Of a stretch of DNA of 64,000 bases, positions 44,301 to 51,317 are shown in pieces. The stretch covers positions 620,001-684,000 of the forward strand of contig NZ_JARKMY010000001.1 in the NCBI RefSeq assembly GCF_029360725.1, written 5' to 3'. The notes under the pieces were generated by a model. It was not told the DNA's origin and ran no database searches. It saw only the letters and a list, made by a program, of their open reading frames with translations. The stretch comes from Chryseolinea sp. H1M3-3. GTDB lineage: Bacteria; Bacteroidota; Bacteroidia; Cytophagales; Cyclobacteriaceae. The position numbers and the translations under genes are program-made. The stretch's first letter is position 1. The number at the start of each line of letters is the position of its first letter.

Positions 44301-44923
44301 AAGCTGATTACCAAAACTGCGTTTTCGTCGGGTACGTTTAATGAATACCGACCTTGTGCGTCAGAGGTTGTACCTATTGTTGTTGCTTTTACCAAAACGT
44401 TTACGCCAGGAATGGGGTTATCATTTTCATCAGTAATAGCACCGGAAACCAAAATATCAACGGGTTGCCGATAGGCTTGAAATACCTCAACTTCCCTTAT
44501 GGAACCAGGTTCTGCAATTATTGTTTCAAGGCCCGCTCCCGGCCCAGCATTGTTTGTGGTCTTCGTATCTGCCTGATGCAAAATCGAAAAAGTTTTATCA
44601 TTAATTCGCTTGAAAGTTAAGCCCTCTGGCTCAAGTAAGCGACTCAGGGTGTTCTCCACCTTTCCTCTAAAATTAATTGGAGTCTTAACTTTTTTATCCT
44701 CCAGCGTTACTGGCTCGTATAAAAAAGAAACATTGTAGTGATCTTTAATTTCATTCAATACTTCAACGAGTGGACGATACTCCTCCGCTTTTCCTTGGGG
44801 ATTAAGTTGTTGTGCATTCGCATAAACCTTCTCCTGTGCAGTCGTCAATCCCGGAATGGAGCAAAGCACCATCCACAGGCAGCACCATAAAAGGTTATGG
44901 TTTTCTCTGTAGTGTTTACGCAT
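41384..44923 (-). CDS. SusC/RagA-family TonB-dependent receptor with STN domain
   Basis: 1179 residues. In order: signal peptide (1-29), STN signalling domain (about 48-118, with LVEVLNEIKDHYNVSFLYEP and LSRLLEPEGLTFKRIND), linker, carboxypeptidase-D-like regulatory domain (158-230, ITDENDNPIPGVNVLVK...SFIGYTTQEI), SusC-type motif LGEVVVVGYGTQKR (235-248), plug (about 250-370, with LYVIDGFP and ASAAAIYGSRASNGVILITTKKG) and a 22-strand barrel ending in an aromatic residue (VGF). The STN domain is what couples transport to an anti-sigma factor, and a FecR gene lies only 26 bases upstream. It should import an oligosaccharide through the outer membrane using TonB energy. The substrate cannot be told from sequence alone. 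Confidence 0.96.
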   Translation of the reverse strand: MRKHYRENHNLLWCCLWMVLCSIPGLTTAQEKVYANAQQLNPQGKAEEYRPLVEVLNEIKDHYNVSFLYEPVTLEDKKVKTPINFRGKVENTLSRLLEPEGLTFKRINDKTFSILHQADTKTTNNAGPGAGLETIIAEPGSIREVEVFQAYRQPVDILVSGAITDENDNPIPGVNVLVKATTIGTTSDAQGRYSLNVPDENAVLVISFIGYTTQEITVGSQTTINVKLAPDVQQLGEVVVVGYGTQKRTSVTGAISSVSSEDISIQPVTNIGQALQGRVAGVTVINNGAPGAAPLVRVRGVGTVNNANPLYVIDGFPTSDLNSINPKDIESLEVLKDASAAAIYGSRASNGVILITTKKGSAKKLSVNVESYYGVEQAWRKLDLLNNEQYVDYAKELMTNADIYTSETTNPSIVIGSSIPGRISGGGLNQPIHSETTQTFAQTNTDWQDAMFRKGAIQQHKAELMGGTDKSRMFASVGYFEQEGIMKGTGYQRGDARFNSDHNISDRITFGQNFYVAYDERLVEQNAGGRTQLQHIIRSSPYFPIYNPDNYGGFFGAQSVDGSDPENPVRVAEMDKQNQQRLKFLSNAYVDVKIFDFLNYRFQGGVDYVDYTQHTHTPAYNTGPGGYSNRGVAGLNINRQNFVSTILTNQLTFNKTFGKHTVNATVVAEQQTFNFSQVTGLGNNEQSNDIKEPVALANVAFNGNRSKSALISYVGRVNYDYENKYLIGASIRRDGSSRFATNNRWGTFPAVSVGWRLSEEGFMKNSSTISEFKLRGSYGLTGNFLTPGVYDYIPALSGNQIYQFDQTSSVGTSGYTIRALANPNLKWETSHMTNVGIDLGFLNNKITFTAEYFNTRTKDMILPQPIPLSYGYDTPPTTNVGEVENKGFELQLGYNKSEGDFTYNISGNISFVRNEVLDLGAEGTTISSGDWYNDNLTQTKVGEPIGFFNGYRVDRIMQEGETSTMQPTARPGDILFSDINGDGQLNASDKENIGHFLPDFSYGVNLSANYKGFDASVFLQGVSGNEIYSVVKYELEGMSRLFNSGTAVLNRWTPENTNTNVPRAVSGDPNRNGRASDRFIEDGSYFRIKNLTIGYSVPSSIFSSLTNNTLTRLRIYMTTQNLLTLTKYKSGYDPEIGNRNDISVSNNPNAPLTQTLTQGIDFGQFPQSRSIVFGIQVGF

Positions 44924-44949
44924 AATTTATTGGGTTAATTGGGTTAAAT

Positions 44950-45936
44950 TTATTTTGAAGAAAATATTACGGAGCCTTCGTCAATTTTTGTGACTTTAAT
45001 ATTGAAGGTTTCAGCAATTGCAAATAGAATATCATCAGCTGTTGCAGATGATATCTCACCGGAGAGCTGGCGCTGTTTTAATTCATCATCTTGAAATGAA
45101 ACATTCAAGCCGTAAGTGTCGTGAAGAATTCGACCTAATTCTTCCAACGGGGTCTTATCAAAGACCAATTTACTTTTCACCCAGGATGTATATTGTGTGT
45201 CTTTAACTACCCGTTTTGAAAGCGTTCTTTTGTTCATGGTGGCGAGCTCACCCGGATTAAGGTATACCGACGATGCCGACTTGTTATCCACGTCTAATTT
45301 TACTTTGCCTTCCGTCAAAAGAACTTCTGAACCGTACTCTCTCGTTTTCACGTTGAACTTGGTTCCAAGGACCTCCACATTTAGGCCTTCGCGGGTATGA
45401 ACAATAAATTTCTGGTGATTCTTGGTATGCTGCACAGCAAAAAAACCTTCGCCATCAATCCACACTTCGCGAACCTCGTTTTCCGACCAATTTTGTGCAT
45501 ACCGAATTTTCGAGTTTCCATTCAATATTACGGTAGACTCGTCGGGCAGGGTGACAGTAATTCGTTCACCAAATTTTGTCTTAATCTCGTTGACTACATT
45601 TGCCGCTGTTTCGATGTTGTGTGCGGGCAAATTGTTCAGATATAAAGCAGCTGCAACTGATATCAGTATCAGTAATGTTGCGGCTACTTTATACAAAGTA
45701 CGGTTGAAAGCGATCTGCTTTTTTACTTTAGAATCATTTTCAAACCCTAATTGTTGCCTGATCGAATGAAACGTTTCGTCCTTTAAAGCAATGCGCTCCG
45801 ACAATGGCATGTTTTCAATTGGCGTAAGATCTGTTTTGGCAGTTTCCCAGTATTCCTCCAGTATTTTTTTTTCGGATCTGGTCGCTTTTCCCGACCGGAA
45901 CTTTTGGATTAATAGGGCCAGTTCACTTTTATTCAT
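44950..45936 (-). CDS. FecR-family anti-sigma/sensor protein
   Basis: 328 residues. The cytoplasmic N-terminal domain (about 1-78) contains the helix LALLIQKFRSGKATRSEKKILEEYW. One transmembrane helix spans about 82-101. The periplasmic FecR domain covers about 115-225 (GERITVTLPDESTVILNGNSKIRY...VWIDGEGFFAVQH), and a C-terminal STN-like DUF4974 domain covers about 250-328 (LVFDKTPLEELGRILHDTYGLNVSF). It receives the signal from the STN domain of the adjacent SusC protein and controls the ECF sigma factor. Unlike the usual arrangement, the sigma gene is divergent from it, with 130 bases between. Confidence 0.95.
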   Translation of the reverse strand: MNKSELALLIQKFRSGKATRSEKKILEEYWETAKTDLTPIENMPLSERIALKDETFHSIRQQLGFENDSKVKKQIAFNRTLYKVAATLLILISVAAALYLNNLPAHNIETAANVVNEIKTKFGERITVTLPDESTVILNGNSKIRYAQNWSENEVREVWIDGEGFFAVQHTKNHQKFIVHTREGLNVEVLGTKFNVKTREYGSEVLLTEGKVKLDVDNKSASSVYLNPGELATMNKRTLSKRVVKDTQYTSWVKSKLVFDKTPLEELGRILHDTYGLNVSFQDDELKQRQLSGEISSATADDILFAIAETFNIKVTKIDEGSVIFSSK

Positions 45937-45974
45937 AGGTACATAGGACTTGGTATAATGTATGAAGGATGTGA

Positions 45975-45988
45975 AGGGTGTTACCCCT
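45975..45988. promoter_or_regulatory. Small palindrome between FecR and sigma genes
   Basis: AGGGTGTTACCCCT: GGGT (45976-45979) and ACCC (45983-45986) are inverted around GTT. It lies 40 bases before the FecR start on the minus strand, in the 130-base region shared by both promoters. It may be part of a regulated promoter, but the element is short. Confidence 0.3.
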
Positions 45989-46066
45989 AAATCGATTGCA
46001 ATCTTTTTTTTCTAAATTTTCTTTTCCTAATTTCAACTTTCCTTAAACTGGGTGTAAAATTCATTT

Positions 46067-46570
46067 ATGACCGAAAAAGACTTCGAGAGGATATACAATT
46101 CACTCTGGAGCAGGCTCTACAGTGTTGCCTATAATTATTTTCGGGACAAAACGATGGCTCAGGAAGTTATTCAGGACGTATTTGTTAATCTATGGCTGAA
46201 GCGCGATAGCTTTAATGAAATTGTAGACTTAGAAGCTTATCTGTTTAGATCTGTAAAAAATAAAATCTACGATCAGTTTGATAAGATCGCTTGCCAGGAA
46301 AAACTTTGTAAACAGATTTCACTGCAAGTATGTGAAGAAGCGGATACTACCGAACAAGAGGTAGAATATGCAGAAACGTTAGAATTGATTAATCACGAAA
46401 TCGAAAGACTGCCTGATACTACAAAAAGGATTTTCCGTTTAAGTAGATTTGACCGATATACGAATGACGAGATCGCCGGGCAACTGCATTTATCAGGAAA
46501 GGCAGTTGAATACCACATCACGCGAGCATTAAAACGTCTACGATTGCGTTTTAATCAGATCCTTTTTTGA
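46067..46570 (+). CDS. FecI-like ECF sigma factor
   Basis: 167 residues of the Bacteroidota 'sigma-70 factor, family 1' type. Region 2 is at about 8-75 (FERIYNSLWSRLYSVAYNYFRDKTMAQEVIQDVFVNLWLKRD), and region 4 at about 110-162 (IERLPDTTKRIFRLSRFDRYTNDEIAGQLHLSGKAVEYHITRALKRLR). It would be released by FecR when the SusC receptor binds its ligand, then transcribe the FecR-SusC-SusD genes. It points away from these genes, so its promoter and theirs share 130 bases. Confidence 0.95.
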   Translation: MTEKDFERIYNSLWSRLYSVAYNYFRDKTMAQEVIQDVFVNLWLKRDSFNEIVDLEAYLFRSVKNKIYDQFDKIACQEKLCKQISLQVCEEADTTEQEVEYAETLELINHEIERLPDTTKRIFRLSRFDRYTNDEIAGQLHLSGKAVEYHITRALKRLRLRFNQILF

Positions 46571-46588
46571 CTAGGAAATTGGAGTAGA

Positions 46589-47308
46589 TTACTGTTGCGA
46601 TCCAAAAACTTTCTTCAACAACTCGCTGGTTCTTGCCAGAGGATTTTCACGAATATTTTTTTCTTCTTTCGCTATCATAACAAACAACCCTTCGATTGCC
46701 CTGTCAGTAGCATATTCATCTAAATCTGGATTAACTTTTTGAACCATTGGAATTCTATTGTAGGAGTTGACTAGATCGCCATAATATTTTGTAGCATTTA
46801 CCTTGTTCAAAGAATTCTGAATGATGGGCTTGAATTTTTCTTTCAATAAGGCTGATGTTGATTTTTTCAAATATTGGGTCGCTGCATCTTGTTCACCTTT
46901 TAAAATAGACCATGCATCTTGAATAGTCATTTGGCGCACGGCCTCAACAAAAATTGGTTTTGCCTCTTTTGCAGCATCCTCCGCACCACGGTTTAATGTT
47001 AACACAAACTTGTCCACCTCACTTCCCAATCCAATTTGCCGAAGGCGTGATTCAACCTGTTTTACTTCCGGAGGAAAAGGAATTTTTATTTCAGGATTCT
47101 TAAAATAGCCATCTACTTGAGATACAAGGTCTGATCCTTTAGAGACACCGTTTGTTAATGCTTCCTTTAAACCCTGGGCCACCTCTTCCGTTGATAACGA
47201 CCCTTCGTCTAACGCTTTTTTCAATTTCTTAAAAGTAATTTGCCCTGTTGCACTTGTTGTAATACCTAGTACAACGATCGTGAATAAAAAAATTCGCCTG
47301 AGTCTCAT
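46589..47308 (-). CDS. DUF4197-family exported protein
   Basis: 239 residues from the ATG at 47308. A longer reading from a TTG at 47368 adds 20 residues ahead of a clear signal peptide (MRLRRIFLFTIVVLGITTSATGQ), so I chose the internal ATG. The rest is all-helical with DUF4197 landmarks: LKEALTNGVSKGSDLVSQVDGYFKNPEIKIPFPPE, RGAEDAAKEAKPIFVEAVRQMTIQDAWSILKG, and the C-terminal YATDRAIEGLFVMIAKEEKNIRENP. The family is widespread in Gram-negative bacteria and its function is unknown. Convergent with the sigma gene. Confidence 0.88.
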   Translation of the reverse strand: MRLRRIFLFTIVVLGITTSATGQITFKKLKKALDEGSLSTEEVAQGLKEALTNGVSKGSDLVSQVDGYFKNPEIKIPFPPEVKQVESRLRQIGLGSEVDKFVLTLNRGAEDAAKEAKPIFVEAVRQMTIQDAWSILKGEQDAATQYLKKSTSALLKEKFKPIIQNSLNKVNATKYYGDLVNSYNRIPMVQKVNPDLDEYATDRAIEGLFVMIAKEEKNIRENPLARTSELLKKVFGSQQ

Positions 47309-47540
47309 AGAAAAAATCTTTGATCGAAGATACAGAACAATTTCCTTGCCGATAGTTTTTAGCGGCAATGCCTCCTCCTATTTATGCACACCGCCAATCA
47401 AACTAAAAAAGAAGGACACAGCGCTTTATTCAAGTGAATCTGAGTATTCTTGAATTGTGGGCACACAGAATTGACAATACAGTTCCTATTAACTATTCAC
47501 CAACGTCAGACGATAAACTAGGAAGAATATGCTTGGCTTT

Positions 47541-47891
47541 TTATGATTCGTTAGTGGATTCCTGTGTTTCCCACATCCGCTTCCAGCGCTTGCGTTGTTT
47601 TGGATGAAATGTTTCCCAGATTTCCTGGTTGCGCTGAATTAAGCTTTTGTTAGCCATTGACCGTAATGCTTCATGGTCATGCTTTTCTTTCTGATAAGCA
47701 GTAAACAGACTTTGATAATACTCGCCGTTTATCTCCTTGATTTTCTGACATTGTTCGTCGTCCAATTTCAACTTTTCTTTCCAGAACAATGGATCATATT
47801 GGACTAAGTTTTCGGATTGGTTAGGCGCTTGTGCCATGACCATAACGGACGACAAAAAAACTAATCCGGTAAACAAAAGTGCAGCCTTCAT
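47541..47891 (-). CDS. Small exported protein, helical (Spy/CpxP-like in layout)
   Basis: 116 residues from the ATG at 47891 (a GTG 39 bases upstream would add residues ahead of the signal peptide). Signal peptide about 1-21 (VMVMAQ). The mature part is helical and highly charged, with LKLDDEQCQKIKEINGEYYQSLFTAYQKEK and HPKQRKRWKRMWETQ. The 'L..eQ..ki..i...y' opening recalls the LTxxQ helices of periplasmic Spy/CpxP chaperones, but the match is loose. Isolated gene; function not known. Confidence 0.6.
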   Translation of the reverse strand: MKAALLFTGLVFLSSVMVMAQAPNQSENLVQYDPLFWKEKLKLDDEQCQKIKEINGEYYQSLFTAYQKEKHDHEALRSMANKSLIQRNQEIWETFHPKQRKRWKRMWETQESTNES

Positions 47892-48330
47892 TCTTACGTT
47901 TTTAAACACTATAACTTGATCCAAGACCACAAATTAACGTTGTTCTACCGAAATAATTACCCAAATAATGAAATAGTATCCTGGTGATAAACATGTTTTT
48001 TTTAGCAAACGATTGAGTTGAATCAATAAAACGATATCAACACGGAATATTTTTGCATTATGATGACAGTCGATCCAAAAATTCACCCGATCATCCTGGA
48101 TCTCCGAGTAAGCACCATATGCTGAGGACGTCACTTTTTTTGTTTCTCCCTGATAAAAGTTTGGGAATTTCTTTCACCGCATAACCAGCTTTCCTACATT
48201 TAAGACAGAGCCCATCCTAAAGCATTCGACGGCGAATGTTAGGATGGGCTTTTTGTGATATTTTAAATGATCGCAGCACAATCATCTTCCCATTTTTATT
48301 AACATGAATAACTAATAAAACAAACAGGTC
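47892..48330. other. Intergenic region between divergent genes, possible small RNA
   Basis: 439 bases. It contains an exact -7 type box TATTTTTG at 48048-48055 and a strong terminator at 48209-48255, both on the plus strand, with no gene between. If used together they would give an RNA of about 190 bases. A 21-codon ATG frame (48060-48125) starts too close to the box to be read from that start. No known RNA family is recognised. Confidence 0.35.
48209..48255 (+). terminator. Strong intrinsic terminator without an upstream gene
   Basis: AGCCCATCCTAA (48209-48220) and TTAGGATGGGCT (48239-48250) form a perfect 12-bp stem. Inside it, CATTCG/CGAATG adds six more pairs around ACGG. TTTTT follows at 48251-48255. 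The nearest plus-strand gene upstream ends at 46570, so it must terminate an unseen transcript or the leader of the next gene. Confidence 0.88.
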
Positions 48331-49593
48331 ATGAAAGAATTTCTCGATGTCGTAAAAAATTCAGACATCCCCAACCGTATCGCTGCTTTGAAAAACAAGC
48401 GGTTCTCCGACGTCGAAGATGCCGCGGGTTTTCAATATGTTGATCTGGTCCAGGAAGGTGGCGGCGTTTTAGGTATTGGACTGGTTGGGTATACGTATGT
48501 GCTGGAGAATGCAGGCATTCGCTTCTTTAGCCTTGCAGGAACATCTGCAGGAGCGATCAACACCATGATGCTGGCAACCTTAGGCGAAATTCAAGACGCA
48601 AAATCAGAAGCGATTTTGAAAATCTTAAGCCAGAAAAATTTGTTCGACATCGTTGACGGCGAGTCTTCTATCCGTCGGCTTGTTCAAAAATTCGTTCGCA
48701 AAGAGCGTGGCAAAATGCTAATGCTGTTATGGAATTTCCTCAAAATAAAACGCATTGTTCAAACCCGCTTGGGTGTAAACCCTGGAAAAAATTTTACAGA
48801 GTGGATATCCCAGGAGCTTGACAAAGCAAATGTTAAAACTGTAGGTGATTTAAAAGCGCTTCGAAAAAAAATTCCCAAAGGACTGATGCATGTGGGGGGT
48901 CAGGATATAAGCAACGCAGTGGCTAGGCTTGCAATCATTACTTCAGACATTACCACCCATACCAAAGTTGAGTTTCCAAAAATGGCAGAACTTTACTGGC
49001 GAAATCCCGATAAAATAAAACCGTCGGAATTGGTTCGCGCCTCCATGTCAATCCCTTTCTTCTTCGAGCCATACGAAGTAACGGATATTCCCAACGATGA
49101 AAAACATCCATTGGCACCGGAAGGCAAAGCATACAGACAACTATGGGACGAGCACGCCAGCTACACCGGTCCCATTCCGCCAGCGGTGAAATTTGTTGAC
49201 GGTGGAATGCTTTCAAACTTTCCGATCAATGTGTTCCACCGAACCGACGGGCAGCTACCAACCCGCCCGACGTTCGGTGTTCGTTTAAGTACGTACCGGG
49301 ATAACTTTGTTGACGTTAATAACCTAATGAGCTTTAGCGGTGCTATGATCAGCACCATGCGGCAAATCCACGACTATGATTTTCTCATGCGAAATCCTGA
49401 TTATCGCGCACTCATATGCCGGATTGATGCAGACAAAGATTTCAACTGGCTTGATTTCGAAATGCCGCAGCACGACCGTGTAAAATTGTTTTTCCAGGGT
49501 GCGCAAAAAGCAATTGAATTTTTAGAATGTTTCGATTGGGAAAAATACAAGGACATGCGAGCCACGGCAGCTAAGCCTGTAGTTGTAGGCTAG
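48331..49593 (+). CDS. Patatin-like phospholipase
   Basis: 420 residues with no signal peptide, so cytosolic. The patatin fold is clear: oxyanion loop GGGVLGIG at 43-50, nucleophile Ser72 in the elbow GTSAG, and catalytic Asp290 in VDGGMLSNFPIN. The active-site helix after the elbow is AGAINTMMLATLG. An insert at about 110-190 is helical and basic (RRLVQKFVRKERGKMLMLLWNFLKIKR), suited to membrane contact. Family members hydrolyse acyl esters of membrane phospholipids; some are toxins or defence effectors. It begins a three-gene run with a membrane protease 89 bases downstream. No nucleotidyltransferase or other signalling enzyme is adjacent. Confidence 0.9.
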   Translation: MKEFLDVVKNSDIPNRIAALKNKRFSDVEDAAGFQYVDLVQEGGGVLGIGLVGYTYVLENAGIRFFSLAGTSAGAINTMMLATLGEIQDAKSEAILKILSQKNLFDIVDGESSIRRLVQKFVRKERGKMLMLLWNFLKIKRIVQTRLGVNPGKNFTEWISQELDKANVKTVGDLKALRKKIPKGLMHVGGQDISNAVARLAIITSDITTHTKVEFPKMAELYWRNPDKIKPSELVRASMSIPFFFEPYEVTDIPNDEKHPLAPEGKAYRQLWDEHASYTGPIPPAVKFVDGGMLSNFPINVFHRTDGQLPTRPTFGVRLSTYRDNFVDVNNLMSFSGAMISTMRQIHDYDFLMRNPDYRALICRIDADKDFNWLDFEMPQHDRVKLFFQGAQKAIEFLECFDWEKYKDMRATAAKPVVVG

Positions 49594-49682
49594 ATAGATT
49601 TGTTGAATATTTGTCCGCGACATAGGATCTGAATCCGGTTGGCAATAATTAACATTGAATTTATTGGTTAAAAAAAATATAA

Positions 49683-51299
49683 ATGCTCCCTCTCTTCATT
49701 CAACCTGAAACAGGCCCACCACCTGACATTCTGGATAGTCTCATCTATGCTACCATTGTGTTGTTTATTCTAAGTATGATAACGGAAAAACTCACACAAT
49801 TGGTCAGATATTATCCCCGAACTTTTCGTTGGATCGGTATCATGGCTTGTGGTGCCTTTTATTTTCCTATCATTCGAGCCACGATGTATGATCCCCGACT
49901 AAGTGTGTTCAGCATTATACTATTGTTGGCCTTCAACACTGGACTCCTGGTGGTGTTGGTAGTGAACGATCCGATAGTTGCTGACTCTAAAAATATCTTT
50001 TTGCGTTTTCTCTTTAAACACTTGGAGATTTTTAAAAATATCAGAAAAAAAGATGACGTAAAGGTGGTGACGAAAGAGATTAACAAGGAAAGTCAGGAAA
50101 AGGAAGTGACCGCGCTTAGCTTCATCGTAGGATTTTTAGTGGCATATTGTTTCAATGCCAATCTGTTTAACCTCCTAAAGCCCGCTGTTGAACTAGGCTG
50201 GGGTAATACAGCCCCGTTTGTTACGGAGCCATGGTATGCTTTAAACCCTCAGTATTTTGATACCGGAATCATTGCCAGCATTGGATTTATTTTAACAGCC
50301 TTCTTTTTGGCATTTGGATCAAAATTTTTTCACGACGTCTTGGACACTTTGCTTCAGATTAAGAATCTGAAACGTAAACTGAATGATAAAGAAACTTATG
50401 ACATTGAGGCTATCTCGGAATTGGAAGAGCAACTCAAATTTACTCAGGGTCAATTGGTGCGACTTGCTATCGAACAAAACAAAGCTTGGTTAGAAAAGCT
50501 GCCAAATTTTTTGAGTATTCATGAAGGTATTGATACTGAATCGCGCAATGCAAAAATTGCATACCTGAACATTACCGATAACAATGTCGAAGGATTACCG
50601 GATGTCCTTTCGTACACGTTATCTGATCAAAAAAGAAGGACCGTTCCGCTAAAAATAATCCCTAATGTGAGCATCGCGTCGGTGGCAGGAAAACTTTTCA
50701 ATGAGAATAACGTCCAATATATTGGCAGCGTCGGTATACCGCTGGAAATGGATCAGGAACTTTGGTTAATGACCTGCGGCCATGTTTTAATGAGTGGAAA
50801 CTTCGATCCGAAATCGCAGCAAGGAACATTGGCGTCACCTGGGCGTGTGCGGTTCTGTATGGAAAGCACAGATGAATGTGTGGCTGCGTGGACGTACGGT
50901 TATCAGGACAAAGAATTTGACATAGCGCTCATAAAACCTGATGATCCAAAAAAAGTCAAACCTTCCGGGTTGTTGAGCAAGCCACTTGAAATGTCAAAGC
51001 AAATTGACCGGGTGACCGTTCAGTTTAAGGGTGCTTCCAGCAGTGGAAAAGGATACATATTCGCAGACGACGTCGAAGAGCCCATCAGATTTGCAAATCA
51101 AACAGTTCGCATGAAAGGGCTGCTTAAGATATCTTCTAATGAAAGACTTGCTTCAATTTCCAAGCCCGGCGATTCGGGTGCTGCATTGTATACGCCGGAT
51201 AACCATGCCGTTGGAATTATCATCGCCTCCAACGATTTTTTTACCTACGCCATGTCGTTAGAAAAAATTCTTTCAGGGTGGGATGCTAAAATTTATTAA
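49683..51299 (+). CDS. Multi-pass membrane protein with C-terminal chymotrypsin-like protease domain
   Basis: 538 residues. Five transmembrane helices are predicted at about 16-35, 48-66, 76-97, 143-160 and 195-214. The positive-inside rule puts the loops 36-47 and 98-142 and everything after 215 in the cytosol. A charged coiled-coil-like segment follows (about 222-268). From about 320 a chymotrypsin-fold serine protease is seen with an intact triad: His367 in TCGHV, Asp413 in FDIALI, and Ser498 in KPGDSGAALY. I do not recognise the N-terminal part. The gene starts 89 bases after the patatin gene and ends 18 bases before the next, so the three probably form an operon. The target of the protease is unknown. 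Confidence 0.85.
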   Translation: MLPLFIQPETGPPPDILDSLIYATIVLFILSMITEKLTQLVRYYPRTFRWIGIMACGAFYFPIIRATMYDPRLSVFSIILLLAFNTGLLVVLVVNDPIVADSKNIFLRFLFKHLEIFKNIRKKDDVKVVTKEINKESQEKEVTALSFIVGFLVAYCFNANLFNLLKPAVELGWGNTAPFVTEPWYALNPQYFDTGIIASIGFILTAFFLAFGSKFFHDVLDTLLQIKNLKRKLNDKETYDIEAISELEEQLKFTQGQLVRLAIEQNKAWLEKLPNFLSIHEGIDTESRNAKIAYLNITDNNVEGLPDVLSYTLSDQKRRTVPLKIIPNVSIASVAGKLFNENNVQYIGSVGIPLEMDQELWLMTCGHVLMSGNFDPKSQQGTLASPGRVRFCMESTDECVAAWTYGYQDKEFDIALIKPDDPKKVKPSGLLSKPLEMSKQIDRVTVQFKGASSSGKGYIFADDVEEPIRFANQTVRMKGLLKISSNERLASISKPGDSGAALYTPDNHAVGIIIASNDFFTYAMSLEKILSGWDAKIY

Positions 51300-51317
51300 G
51301 TAAATCTTCCTAAGACA

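Noticed and set aside
48331-49593. CBASS or CapV-type defence cassette
   Set aside because: A patatin effector is present, but there is no cGAS/DncV-like nucleotidyltransferase, E1/E2/JAB or HORMA/TRIP13 gene next to it, so the label would not be justified.
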